A stretch of 64,000 bases of DNA from an uncultured Caulobacterales bacterium. GTDB taxonomy: Bacteria > Pseudomonadota > Alphaproteobacteria > Caulobacterales > Caulobacteraceae. The first letter of the stretch is position 1. Every line of letters starts with the position of its first letter. The notes below the pieces were generated by a model that saw only the letters and a list, made by a program, of their open reading frames with translations, was not told the DNA's origin and did no database searches. The stretch spans positions 1 to 64,000 of the forward strand of contig CAIOYC010000016.1 of assembly GCA_903862425.1 (NCBI GenBank), in the 5' to 3' direction. Of this stretch, positions 33,985 to 42,844 are shown piece by piece. The position numbers and the translations under genes are program-made.

Positions 33985-35295
33985 ATGATGCTCGAACTTG
34001 CGGTTTTAGCCGACGATCTGACCGGCGGCATGATTACCGCCAGCGCTCTGGAGGCCGAAGGCGTTCTCTGCCCTTTGGTCACATCGATCGAAGCCTTGGA
34101 CCACCTGCCCGCAGAAGCGGAGGCCGTGGTGCTCGCCCGCAAGATCCGCTTAGTCGAACCTTCTGTGGCGCGGGCGGAGGCGTTGGCGGCGGTTCAGGCC
34201 TTCGCTCGACTGAATCCCAGACGCATCTACTACAAATATAGCGGCGTCTTCGACAGCACCCCGCGCGGCAACATCGGACCGATTGCGGAAGTCCTCCTTC
34301 GTGAGACCGGCGCGCGCCAGACCATTTTCTGTGGCGCCCTGATTGAACGCGATGTGACGGTCTATGAGGGGCGCATGTTCCTGCAAAACGTCCCGCTGGC
34401 GGAATCGGCCAAGCGGTTCGACCCCGTGACGCCAGCCTTTGAATCCAATCTGGTCGAGGCGCTGAGGCCACAAACGACGCTCGGGATCGGTCTCTTGCCT
34501 CATCGGATTCTGTTTCGAGGACGCGCGGCGGCGGAAGCCGAGTTGGTCCGTCTGGCGGACCGCCCTTTTATCGTCGTGGATTCCGTCGATCGCGACGATA
34601 TTGCCCGTGTGGCGGAACTGACCGTCGATTGGCCGCTCACCACGGGCGCAGACAGTTTGACACCTGCGCTGGCGCGGGCGTGGCGGAAGACTATGCCCGA
34701 CAGACAGCCGCAAAGGGGGGGGCGCCTGCTGCCGGCCGTTGGCGGACGGGCTGTGGTGCTCTCCGGGAGTTGCGCTGCAACGACGCTGACCCAACTCGAG
34801 GTGTTCGCAGCCCGCCACCCCGTGTGGAGGATCGACCTTGCGCGCGACGCTGAGCGGCCGGACGTGGTGGAAACCATCGTTGGCTGGGCCGCCGAGCATC
34901 TGGCCCAAGGTCCGGTCGCCATCGCCACCTCGGGCGACAAGGCCGCCGTAGCCGAGGCGCAGAGCCGGTTCGGTGTCCAAGGCGCTTCGGAACACTCCGA
35001 CCGGCTGATTGGCGCGGTGGCCGAACGCCTCCACGCAAACGGCGTGCGCAAATTCGTAGTCGCGGGTGGCGAAACCTCAGGTCAAGTCATGGCGGCCCTT
35101 GGGGTTCAGCAAGTGCAGGTGGCCCCGCTTGACGACATGCTTGGCGGCTATTGTCACCGGCCTGGCGCAGACGGGATATCGCTGGTGCTCAAGCCCGGCA
35201 CATACGGCGACACCGAATTTCTGATGGCCGCCCTTGCGCGGCTTGAGGAAGCCGATGCGGCTGGCGAACCCAACTCAGGAGAGACTTATGAGTGA
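33985..35295 (+). CDS. Four-carbon acid sugar kinase (OtnK-like, DUF1537)
   Basis: 436 residues from ATG 33985 (GAGAGG 3-8 bases upstream). The N-domain starts LAVLADDLTGGMITASALE with the conserved DDxTG, followed by YYKYSGVFDSTPRGNIGP; the C-domain has LSGSCAATTLTQ, FVVAGGETSGQV and LKPGTYGD. These are kinases for 3-oxo-tetronate or related sugar acids. A run of eight G at about 34715-34722 in the gene is a possible slippage site. Followed by an aldolase with coupled start, as in otnK-otnC pairs. Confidence 0.88.
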   Translation: MMLELAVLADDLTGGMITASALEAEGVLCPLVTSIEALDHLPAEAEAVVLARKIRLVEPSVARAEALAAVQAFARLNPRRIYYKYSGVFDSTPRGNIGPIAEVLLRETGARQTIFCGALIERDVTVYEGRMFLQNVPLAESAKRFDPVTPAFESNLVEALRPQTTLGIGLLPHRILFRGRAAAEAELVRLADRPFIVVDSVDRDDIARVAELTVDWPLTTGADSLTPALARAWRKTMPDRQPQRGGRLLPAVGGRAVVLSGSCAATTLTQLEVFAARHPVWRIDLARDAERPDVVETIVGWAAEHLAQGPVAIATSGDKAAVAEAQSRFGVQGASEHSDRLIGAVAERLHANGVRKFVVAGGETSGQVMAALGVQQVQVAPLDDMLGGYCHRPGADGISLVLKPGTYGDTEFLMAALARLEEADAAGEPNSGETYE

Positions 35296-35929
35296 CGAAC
35301 AGACGGCGCGAAGCGAACTGGTCGCCGCCTACCGACAGGTGGCGGCGCTGGGCTTAAACCAGCTGGCTTCCGGCAATCTCAGCGTCCGCTTCCAGGCCGG
35401 CATGCTGATCTCGCCGACGGGCGCCTCCGCCGAGACCTTGACCGAGGCTGGGTTGGTCTATGTGGATGGAGAGGGGCGCTGGGCGGCAGGCGCCCGCCCC
35501 TCGTCCGAATGGCAGATGCACACCGCCATCTACCGCGAAGTTCCGGGCGCCAACGCCGTGGTGCACACCCATTCGGACTACTGTGTCGCCGTCGCTTGTC
35601 AGAACAGGCCGCTCCCAGGCTTTCACTACCTGATCGGCCTATTCGGCGGAGAAGACGTTCCGTGTGTGCCCTACTCGACCTTCGGCGGCGAAGAGTTGGC
35701 TGAAGCCGCCGCCGCCGCGCTTCGGCATCGCAAGGCCTGCCTGTTGGCCAACCACGGCATGATCGCCCAGGCCTCGACGCTCAAAGGTGCGGTGGGCTTG
35801 GCGCAACGCCTCGAGATCATGTGCCGCCAATATGTGCTGGCCTGTCAACTCGGCGAGCCGACCCTACTCACACAGACGCACTGGCACGAATTCTTCGATC
35901 GCGTGACGCAGGCGAGCTACCGCAACTAA
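35288..35929 (+). CDS. Class II aldolase/adducin family protein (OtnC-like)
   Basis: 213 residues from ATG 35288, with AGGAGAG before it and eight-base overlap with the kinase. Zn-binding motif HTHSDYC and the later NHGMIA, and the start SGNLSVRF, are typical of class II aldolases. In OtnC the enzyme decarboxylates 3-oxo-tetronate 4-phosphate; the pairing with an OtnK-like kinase supports this kind of reaction, though the actual substrate is unknown. Confidence 0.88.
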   Translation: MSDEQTARSELVAAYRQVAALGLNQLASGNLSVRFQAGMLISPTGASAETLTEAGLVYVDGEGRWAAGARPSSEWQMHTAIYREVPGANAVVHTHSDYCVAVACQNRPLPGFHYLIGLFGGEDVPCVPYSTFGGEELAEAAAAALRHRKACLLANHGMIAQASTLKGAVGLAQRLEIMCRQYVLACQLGEPTLLTQTHWHEFFDRVTQASYRN

Positions 35930-35940
35930 GTCGGTTTTGG

Positions 35941-36693
35941 CTAGGCGGCGTTCTTGCGCTGCCGGCTGGTCCTGGCCGCTGATTTCAACGGCGGCTGAGG
36001 TTCGGGGCGGTCGACAAGGTGCTGGAAATAAAGTGCGGTCATCCAGGCCGACTCCTCCACCACCCGCGCCTCGTCCAGGTCCGGATCCTCGATCAGCATT
36101 TCGATCATGGCGAAGGTAGACTGTTCCGACAGCCGGGTCGCCAGGTGCAGCCGGTCGTTGCTGACCGTTGGATAGCTAAGCTTGAGCAGATCGAATTGCT
36201 GCTCCAAGACCCGATCGCGCGAAGCGACGCGGACCGCGTGCAGTTGAGGCAAAGCGCGCATGGCGCGCAGAATCCATAGCCCGCCTGGGAAGGTTCGGGT
36301 GATGGCGACAAGGTCCTTGCGCAGCGCGATGCTCTTGGCCACCGACTCCTCGAGCGAAGTCGAGGCGAGGCCGCCCGTCTCCTGCCAGCGAAACAGGGCC
36401 TGATCCTGGGCGTCCATCAGTCGATAAGCCAGCTCCGCGAGGATCGCATATTTGTTGGGAAAGTACCGATAGAGGGCGGGCGGTGTCAGGCCGGCCCGCT
36501 CACAGACCAGATTGGTGGTAAGCCGTTCAAATCCCACCTCGCTCAGGAGCGCACCAGCCGTAGCCAGGATGACCTCGAAGGTGTCCTTGCCGCGCTGGCG
36601 AGACGGCAAGGACGTCTCCAGCGGCGGAAGCGCCTTCGATGCGGCTTTCACCGCGGTGGGCTTGGGCATGCGGTCTGGATCCTCGTGGCGCAT
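35941..36693 (-). CDS. TetR/AcrR-family regulator
   Basis: 250 residues (ATG at 36669 also possible, giving 242). HTH: VILATAGALLSEVGFERLTT, then ERAGLTPPALYRYFPNKYAI. The C-domain is ligand-binding. It is convergent with the aldolase and upstream of nothing on its own strand but follows the aminotransferase, so it may regulate the aminotransferase/receptor genes. The CGCTAG-N6-CTAGCG palindrome at 38260 is a candidate site. Confidence 0.9.
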   Translation of the reverse strand: MRHEDPDRMPKPTAVKAASKALPPLETSLPSRQRGKDTFEVILATAGALLSEVGFERLTTNLVCERAGLTPPALYRYFPNKYAILAELAYRLMDAQDQALFRWQETGGLASTSLEESVAKSIALRKDLVAITRTFPGGLWILRAMRALPQLHAVRVASRDRVLEQQFDLLKLSYPTVSNDRLHLATRLSEQSTFAMIEMLIEDPDLDEARVVEESAWMTALYFQHLVDRPEPQPPLKSAARTSRQRKNAA

Positions 36694-36824
36694 GAGAGTG
36701 GACGCAGGGGCGGGGGCGGCCGCCCCTCACGCGCATGGAAGAATGCTAATCGAGCCTCGCGCGAAGCGCCATGGGCGCCACGCGCTGCCGGACCTGCAAC
36801 ACGCCAGGCCGATCCGTTCGGGCG

Positions 36825-38090
36825 TCAGGCCTTCAGAAGCGGTCTCAGCTGTTCGGCCGGTTCGATCTTGCCCGCCTTTTGGGTGAGCGCAAAAGCCTCT
36901 CCAGCGCGGTCGAGGGTGTTGTCGATATCCAACTCGGTCATGGCGGCGCAGATGAACATATTATGCCAGGGGTGGAAGTAGACGCCGCGCTGGATAAGCG
37001 CCGAGTTCCACAAATAGGTGCGGGCAAGCTGCGGGTCTTCGTCAAACAAGATCAGCGGCATTTGCGAGGGGCCGGTCTGGCGCAGCCTGAAACCATATTG
37101 GGCCGCCGCAGCATCCAGACCTTTACGAAGCCGGTCGCCCAGCGCGATTGTCCGCTCCAGATAGTCGCTATCCCGGATGAGGCTCAGTGTCGCCACAGCC
37201 GCCGCCATGGGGGCTGCCGCAAACCAGTAGGAGCCCGTCGCATAGATCGAGCCCGCCGCGGCGCGGAACGGTTCCGATCCCACCAGGGCGGACAGCGGGT
37301 GGCCGTTGGCGATCGCCTTGCCCCAGGCCGACAAATCCGGCTCGACGCCGACCAGCGACCAGCTGCAGTCTCGCGCCAGGCGAAACCCACCCCGCACGTC
37401 ATCGACGATCAGCAGGGCGCCATGCTCATCGGCCTGGGCGCGGGCGCGCCGCGCATACTCAGGATCAAGGGGCGCCTGATCCACGAATGTATCGTGCTTG
37501 ATCGGCGCCGCAAAGATCGCCGCAAGGTCGTTTCCCGCCTGCTTCACCGCCGCGGCCAGACTGTCCGGATCATTGTAGTCACAGAAAATCTGGTTGGCAT
37601 GGTCCGACGCCGTCGTTCCATTGGCCACGGGCGTGCACCAGGGCGCTGCGCCGTGATAGGCGCCCCGGGCGCGGATCACGGTCGATTTCCTGGTATGGCT
37701 GCGCGCAATCATAAGCGCCATGGTCGTGGCGTCGGTGCCGTTTTTGCAGAACATGACCCAGTCGGCATGCGAGATCTGGCGTGTCATCGCCTCCGCGGCA
37801 GCGACCATGGCGGGCCCTGGCCCCGTCATCGCATCGCCCTCTTGCAGCTGATCCAAGAAGGCTTTGGTGATCGCTTCGTGCCCGTAGCCGAACAGATTCG
37901 GCCCATAGCCGCACAGATAGTCGATGTACTGGCTCCCGTCGGCGTCCCAGAGATAGGCCCCCTTCGCGCGTGAGAAGAACTGGGGATAGCCGTCCGGCAA
38001 CAGCGCGACGGACTGGTGGCCATACATCCCGTTCGGGATCACCGCTTGCGCGCGCTCGCGTAACGACCGGTCAACACTGTTGTTTCGCAT
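36825..38090 (-). CDS. Class III PLP aminotransferase (GSA-aminomutase-like)
   Basis: 421 residues from ATG 38090 (GTG 38099 three codons earlier). DGSQYIDYLCGYGPNLFGYG, the cofactor loop KNGTDATTMA, the Asp motif LIVDDVRGGF and the PLP lysine in LSAWGKAIANGHP are all in place. Relatives include glutamate-1-semialdehyde aminomutase and amino-sugar/omega-amino-acid transaminases. Given the neighbours it probably acts on an amino-substituted acid taken up by the TonB/MFS pair (inference). Confidence 0.9.
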   Translation of the reverse strand: MRNNSVDRSLRERAQAVIPNGMYGHQSVALLPDGYPQFFSRAKGAYLWDADGSQYIDYLCGYGPNLFGYGHEAITKAFLDQLQEGDAMTGPGPAMVAAAEAMTRQISHADWVMFCKNGTDATTMALMIARSHTRKSTVIRARGAYHGAAPWCTPVANGTTASDHANQIFCDYNDPDSLAAAVKQAGNDLAAIFAAPIKHDTFVDQAPLDPEYARRARAQADEHGALLIVDDVRGGFRLARDCSWSLVGVEPDLSAWGKAIANGHPLSALVGSEPFRAAAGSIYATGSYWFAAAPMAAAVATLSLIRDSDYLERTIALGDRLRKGLDAAAAQYGFRLRQTGPSQMPLILFDEDPQLARTYLWNSALIQRGVYFHPWHNMFICAAMTELDIDNTLDRAGEAFALTQKAGKIEPAEQLRPLLKA

Positions 38091-38259
38091 AATAATCACC
38101 CTCGCTCCCTAGGACCGCAACTTTCGGCCGTCGAGTCCGCCGCGCTAAGGCCGGCACGCTCTCGGCGCCGGAATTTTACGCAGCCCTCCCACTTGCTCCG
38201 TGACCGGCGTTTTTCGGTTGCCAGCTCCGCTTCACCGTGTTTTCAATAGTTGCTGCTAT

Positions 38260-38277
38260 CGCTAGTCAAAGCTAGCG
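38260..38277. promoter_or_regulatory. Palindrome in the aminotransferase-receptor divergent region
   Basis: CGCTAG-TCAAAG-CTAGCG, perfect 6-base arms about 55 bases before the receptor start and 170 before the aminotransferase start. Candidate operator, perhaps of the nearby TetR regulator. Confidence 0.4.
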
Positions 38278-38329
38278 TCAAGGCCTTGGCCGTCCAGAAA
38301 CATCAGGCGGCTAGTGCAATAAGAGGGGT

Positions 38330-40687
38330 TTGAAATTGGCCAAAGATCTCCGTCTACGCCGCCGCGGGGCGCTCCTCGCCAGTGCAGCGCTCGCCGTTGT
38401 CCTGGTCGCCCACGCCGGAACTTCGCGGGCCCAGACGGCCCCGCCGTCGAGTGCGCCCCAAGTGCAGGAAGTGGTCGTCACCGCGCAGCGTCGCAGCGAG
38501 AACGTCCAGAACGTGCCGGTGTCGGTACAGACCGTATCCGCCAAGGAAATCCAAGCGCTCGGCATCAAGCAGACCGAAGACCTCGGCCAGATCACGCCCA
38601 ACCTGACCATCGCAAGCCCCGAAGGCTCGGGCAACCAGCCCTTGATCACCATCCGCGGCATCGGGCTGAATGACTTCGACAGCAACAATGCCGGTCCCAA
38701 CGGCATCTACGTGGATGACGTCTATATCAGCGCGCCCTCCGCGCAGGCCTTCTCCATCTTCGACTTGGACTCGGTACAGGTGCTGAAGGGGCCGCAGGGC
38801 ACCCTCTATGGCCGAAACACCAGCGGCGGTGCGGTGGTTTTCACCACCAAGAAGCCCACCGACTACTTCACCAGCGACCTCCACCTCGAATACGGCAACT
38901 TCAATACATTGAACCTGTCAGGCGGCGTCGGCGGTCCGATCGCCCAGAACCTCGAGGGGCGCATTTCGGCGGTGGTGAACCACTCCGACGGCTATATGCA
39001 CAACGAGCTGAACGGTGAATCCGTGTCCGGCGCGGACAACGAGGCGGTGCGGCTGCAACTGCTCTACAAGCCGACCGAGCAGCTGAAGATCGGCTTCAAC
39101 TCGACGCTCGGCTATCTCAACCAGCAGCCGACCGAGTACCGTCACCTCGGCGTCTATGCCTCCGGCACCCAGAACAGTCCCTCACCGACAGTCTGTTCAC
39201 CGGCCCTCACCGCCACCGGCGCCTGCGTCGATCTCTTCGGCTACAAGGCGCCGACGGGGTTCTGGGACGGATCCTACAACCAGACTCAACACCTCAAGAT
39301 GTTCAACATCTTGGAATCCCTGCGCGCCGATTACGATCTGGGCGACATCAAGCTGACCTCGATCTCCTCTTACGAGCACAACTGGAAGATCTTTCCGGAG
39401 GAGACTGACTCTAGTCCTGACAACCTGCTTTCCGCCACCTACGGCGTGCACTCCAACACTTTCACCCAAGAGTTCCGCGCTGCTCAAAGCGCCAAACAAT
39501 TCAATTGGGTGGCGGGTGTTTACTATCTCTACGAAAACCTCCACCAAAACCAGCCGCTCTCGATCCTGACGGACGGCGATAAGTTCGGCGGCTTCGGCAT
39601 TCCGCCCAGCCCCGGCGCCTTCGACGGTATCGCCCAGCAGTCCTTCGACGTCAGCGATCAGACCACCAGTTCTGTCGCCGTCTACGGTCAGGGCGACTAT
39701 ACCCTGGGCAAGCTCACGCTGACGCTCGGCGGTCGCTACACCTATGAGCGGAAAACCTTTGACTATACCGGCTCGACCCAGTTCCAGGCCGGTGGGGAAG
39801 GAAACTATGGTCCGCTGACCGATCTCATCAGCGCTCAAGAAGCCCAGACCGCGTCCAACTTCACTTGGCGCGCGGCGGCCAGCTATCACTTCACGCACGA
39901 CATCATGGGCTATGGCAGCATCGCTACCGGCTTCAAGAGCGGCGATTTCAACGGCAGCTTCCTCAGCAACGATCCGCAGCAGGCGCTGCTACAACTCACG
40001 CCCGTCAAGCCCGAGCATGTGACAGCCTACGAGATCGGCGCCAAGAGCAGCTGGTTTGATCGTCGCCTCGTCGCCAACGTCGCCCTGTTCTATAACGACT
40101 ATAAGAACGAGCAAATCTTTGCCGCCGTGCCGCAATTGCTAGAAACGGAGGCCGGTCCGATCGAGTCGACCACGCAGATCCTCACCAACGCCTCCAGCGC
40201 CCACACCCAGGGGATCGAGTTCGAGTTCACCGCCACGCCGATCCGCGGCCTGACCATCAACCTCGACCCGGCCTTCCTGGAAGCCAAGATCGACAAGGCG
40301 GGCCTGCCGCTGTTCAGCGGCGCCGTTCCGCTGGATGGCAAGCGGCTGGCCAATGCGCCCCGGTTCACCTTTGTGGGCATGATCGACTACAAGCTGCCGG
40401 TGACAGGGCTCGACGACATCGACTTCCGCTGGAACTCGAACTATCGCAGCCAAGCCTACTTCGACTCCACCAATGACCCCTACATCCAGCAAGGCGGCTA
40501 CTGGCTGCATAACCTGAATATCGCCTACGAAAGCCACCAGGGCTGGGAGGCTGGCATATATGTGCGCAATCTGACCGGCACGAAGTACAACATCACTGCG
40601 ACCGATCTCGCCAGCCCCTTCGGCTTCATCGAGCCAGTGGCGGGCATGCCGCGCACCTATGGCATTGAGTTGACGGCCCACTTCTGA
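38330..40687 (+). CDS. TonB-dependent receptor
   Basis: 785 residues with a TTG start after GAGGGG. Signal peptide (GALLASAALAVVLVAHAG, ending SRAQ), TonB box region VQEVVVTAQRR, plug with PNLTIAS, ITIRGIGLND and LKGPQGTLYGRNTSGG, then a beta-barrel ending GIELTAHF with terminal Phe. There is no STN domain, so it is not a sigma-signalling receptor. It probably imports the substrate handled by the kinase, aldolase and aminotransferase of this cluster. Confidence 0.93.
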   Translation: MKLAKDLRLRRRGALLASAALAVVLVAHAGTSRAQTAPPSSAPQVQEVVVTAQRRSENVQNVPVSVQTVSAKEIQALGIKQTEDLGQITPNLTIASPEGSGNQPLITIRGIGLNDFDSNNAGPNGIYVDDVYISAPSAQAFSIFDLDSVQVLKGPQGTLYGRNTSGGAVVFTTKKPTDYFTSDLHLEYGNFNTLNLSGGVGGPIAQNLEGRISAVVNHSDGYMHNELNGESVSGADNEAVRLQLLYKPTEQLKIGFNSTLGYLNQQPTEYRHLGVYASGTQNSPSPTVCSPALTATGACVDLFGYKAPTGFWDGSYNQTQHLKMFNILESLRADYDLGDIKLTSISSYEHNWKIFPEETDSSPDNLLSATYGVHSNTFTQEFRAAQSAKQFNWVAGVYYLYENLHQNQPLSILTDGDKFGGFGIPPSPGAFDGIAQQSFDVSDQTTSSVAVYGQGDYTLGKLTLTLGGRYTYERKTFDYTGSTQFQAGGEGNYGPLTDLISAQEAQTASNFTWRAAASYHFTHDIMGYGSIATGFKSGDFNGSFLSNDPQQALLQLTPVKPEHVTAYEIGAKSSWFDRRLVANVALFYNDYKNEQIFAAVPQLLETEAGPIESTTQILTNASSAHTQGIEFEFTATPIRGLTINLDPAFLEAKIDKAGLPLFSGAVPLDGKRLANAPRFTFVGMIDYKLPVTGLDDIDFRWNSNYRSQAYFDSTNDPYIQQGGYWLHNLNIAYESHQGWEAGIYVRNLTGTKYNITATDLASPFGFIEPVAGMPRTYGIELTAHF

Positions 40688-40720
40688 TCGGCTTTGGCGG
40701 CATGCTCAGGAGGGTGGCGC

Positions 40721-41926
40721 ATGAACGGTGAGGCCGAAGCCATAGGGGCGGGTATCGAGACCTTGGCGCACGCCGGGGAGGCTGTGGCTGAGAGCGGCCA
40801 GGAGCACTTTCGGCTTCCCGCCCTCATCGCCGCCCTCTCGCTGGGCTGCGTGGCCCTCCTCATGCTCGGGGTCCAGCCTTTGGTGCTCGGCGCGCTGCTC
40901 AGCGACCATCGGATTTCGGTCTCGGAGCTGACCTGGTCCGCTACGGTGGAGATGCTAGGCCTTGGTCTCGTGTCCGCGCTCCTGGCCGGGTTCTTGCCCC
41001 ATCGCCAGCTGCGCGTACTCGGCGCAGCCGCCACGGTGATCCTGGCGCTGGCCAACTTCGCTGGACTCTACTGCAACGGACTTGGCGTCATAGCGTGTCG
41101 CGCGGTGGTCGGCGTTTCGGGCGGCGTCGTCCTCTGGATCGTCGCCGGCCTAATCACCCGCAGCGCCTCGGCCGTCCGAATCTCCGGAATCTTTCTTGGC
41201 GCACAATCACTCACCCAGGCGGCGCTGGCGGCAGCGATTCCCGGTTTCGCCGGATTTACCGGCGCGAACACGGGTCTCGTCGCCATGGGCGTCGTCGCCC
41301 TGCTCATGCTGCCGCTGGTGCTGCTCTTGCCGAACCAGTTGTCGATCCTGCCGAAGCCGCCGCCGGGGCGTGGCCCGCTTTCGCTACCGGGCGGACTGGG
41401 GCTCGCGGCGACCTTTTTGATGATGGCGGGCGTCGTGGGCCTCTGGGTCTTCATCCAGGCTCTGGGCAAGATGGACGGGGTGGACGACAAGACGGCGTCC
41501 TTCGTCATCGCTGCGTCGCTGGCGACCCAGATCCTGGGCGCAGCGGCGGTCGCCGTCTTTGGACCCCGTCTTCCCACCGTACCAAGCTTGGTGGCTGTCG
41601 GCCTCGGCAACCTCGCCGTCGTCGCGCTGATCGGCTTGCTCCATGGTGGCGCGGTCTTCCTGCCGGCTACTCTTCTATTCGGCTTCTTGTGGACTGCAGG
41701 CCTGCCGCTTGTCTTCCCCCTTCTGACCCAGATCGATCCGACCCGGCGCGTCGCCATGCTGTCTTCGGGCGCCCAACTCCTCGGCAGCGCGGCGGGGCCG
41801 CTCCTCACGGGCCTGTTCGCAACCGATGCCAACGTTCGCCCCGTATTGCCCACCTCCGCGGCATTGTTCTGCGCCGCGGTGCTGGCGATTGTGCTGGCCG
41901 GCGCCTTTATCCGTAAAGGCCGCTGA
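40721..41926 (+). CDS. MFS transporter
   Basis: 401 residues from ATG 40721, which has a perfect AGGAGG eight bases upstream. About twelve hydrophobic segments, beginning LIAALSLGCVALLMLGVQP. The middle loop (LPKPPPGRGPLSLPGG) separates two six-helix halves. It follows the TonB receptor by 33 bases, so outer- and inner-membrane uptake are probably cotranscribed. Its stop is one base before a miniature element. Confidence 0.88.
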   Translation: MNGEAEAIGAGIETLAHAGEAVAESGQEHFRLPALIAALSLGCVALLMLGVQPLVLGALLSDHRISVSELTWSATVEMLGLGLVSALLAGFLPHRQLRVLGAAATVILALANFAGLYCNGLGVIACRAVVGVSGGVVLWIVAGLITRSASAVRISGIFLGAQSLTQAALAAAIPGFAGFTGANTGLVAMGVVALLMLPLVLLLPNQLSILPKPPPGRGPLSLPGGLGLAATFLMMAGVVGLWVFIQALGKMDGVDDKTASFVIAASLATQILGAAAVAVFGPRLPTVPSLVAVGLGNLAVVALIGLLHGGAVFLPATLLFGFLWTAGLPLVFPLLTQIDPTRRVAMLSSGAQLLGSAAGPLLTGLFATDANVRPVLPTSAALFCAAVLAIVLAGAFIRKGR

Positions 41927-41927
41927 T

Positions 41928-42101
41928 GGCAGCGTCAGAGCAACTGTACCTTGACCGTCAAGGGCACGTTGCATACCGGTTTTGAGCCCGTTGCCGCCTT
42001 CGCCCGCCTCTGCTTTTTCTAGACTGTTCGCTCTCTGCTGCCCAAAAAATGAGCCGGAGCAGCGGTAGAGTTCAGCCCGGTGGACTTGGTCTGGCAATGC
42101 C
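41928..42101. mobile_element. Miniature inverted-repeat element, family A copy 1
   Basis: 174 bases bounded by GGCAGCGTCAGAGC and the complement of GGCATTGCCAGACC. A copy of identical length lies at 48750-48923. The interior includes TTTTTCTAGACTGTTCGCTC and CCCAAAAAATGAGCC. The minus strand is open across the element in both copies (both encode FFGQQRANSLEKAEAGEGGN), but this is probably chance or a relic. It begins one base after the MFS stop codon, so it forms the 3' end of that transcript. Confidence 0.8.
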
Positions 42102-42130
42102 CTGGCAGGCCACCGCGGACCGCGCCCTCG

Positions 42131-42844
42131 CTATTGTAGCTTGGCGACGGCCTCCAGCTCGTGCTTGGCGATGATGGATGCACCGCCCCCACCGATTTCA
42201 ATCCAGCCTGCCTTGGCCCATTCCTGAAGCTTGCGATTGACCTTTTCACGGGAGTGACCAAGGCGTCGGGCGAGCTCGGTTTGAGTCAACTGGACAACGC
42301 TCTTGGCGTTTTGCTCTGACAGAAGCATCAACGCCAAGCGTCCGCCCAGATCGAGCTGCCGAGAGTTCTCAAACGCACGATTGGACAGGCGAAGCCGCTG
42401 GCTCAGCGCAGCAATGAGCGCGAGCGCCGCCTCCGGCTCAGCCGTCAAGGCGCCCAAGAGGGCCTGTCGCGGGATGCGCCACAACTCTGTTCGCCGGGAC
42501 GCCACAAGATCGGCGGCGCGCGGTGCGCCGTCCAGAACCGCCATCTCTCCAATAAGAGCGCCAGCGCCCAGTGCAGAGAGGCGCGTCTCACGACCATCGG
42601 CCGTACCGATCCTGACCTCGATCTCGCCGGTCAAAATTATGAAGGCGGCGTCCGCAGCATCGCCAGCATGGCAAAGAACAGCCCCCACTTCCAAACAAAG
42701 GCTCGATCCTGCACGCTCAAGCTTTTGTAATCCCGCGTCTGACAAGCAGGCGAAGACCGAGCTGCTCTTCATCACCTTGGCGCGCGCGATCGCGGTGCCC
42801 GCCGCGCGCCTTTCGGCTCGCTCTGTACCCGCCGCCTCAGCCAT
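42131..42844 (-). CDS. Crp/Fnr-family cyclic-nucleotide-binding regulator
   Basis: 237 residues. The N-domain has the cNMP-binding fold with GALIGEMAVLDGAPRAADLV as phosphate-binding cassette; the Arg is kept, but the following Ser/Thr of cAMP/cGMP binders is Ala. The C-terminal HTH has LTQTELARRLGHSREKVNRK, then WAKAGWIEIG. Its start overlaps the end of the cyclase gene, so the sensor and effector of cAMP are made together. A consensus CRP site lies at the cyclase start. No FNR-type cysteines are seen. Confidence 0.92.
   Translation of the reverse strand: MAEAAGTERAERRAAGTAIARAKVMKSSSVFACLSDAGLQKLERAGSSLCLEVGAVLCHAGDAADAAFIILTGEIEVRIGTADGRETRLSALGAGALIGEMAVLDGAPRAADLVASRRTELWRIPRQALLGALTAEPEAALALIAALSQRLRLSNRAFENSRQLDLGGRLALMLLSEQNAKSVVQLTQTELARRLGHSREKVNRKLQEWAKAGWIEIGGGGASIIAKHELEAVAKLQ

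Noticed and set aside
34150-35034. 294-codon minus-strand frame over the OtnK-like gene
   Set aside because: Shadow of a well-supported kinase gene.
36771-37973. 400-codon plus-strand frame over the aminotransferase
   Set aside because: The minus strand carries all PLP-enzyme motifs; the plus frame has none.
41675-42097. Minus-strand protein in miniature family A (also at 48698-48919) as a conserved small gene
   Set aside because: The frame is conserved between copies only because the DNA is repeated; no ribosome site or family was seen.
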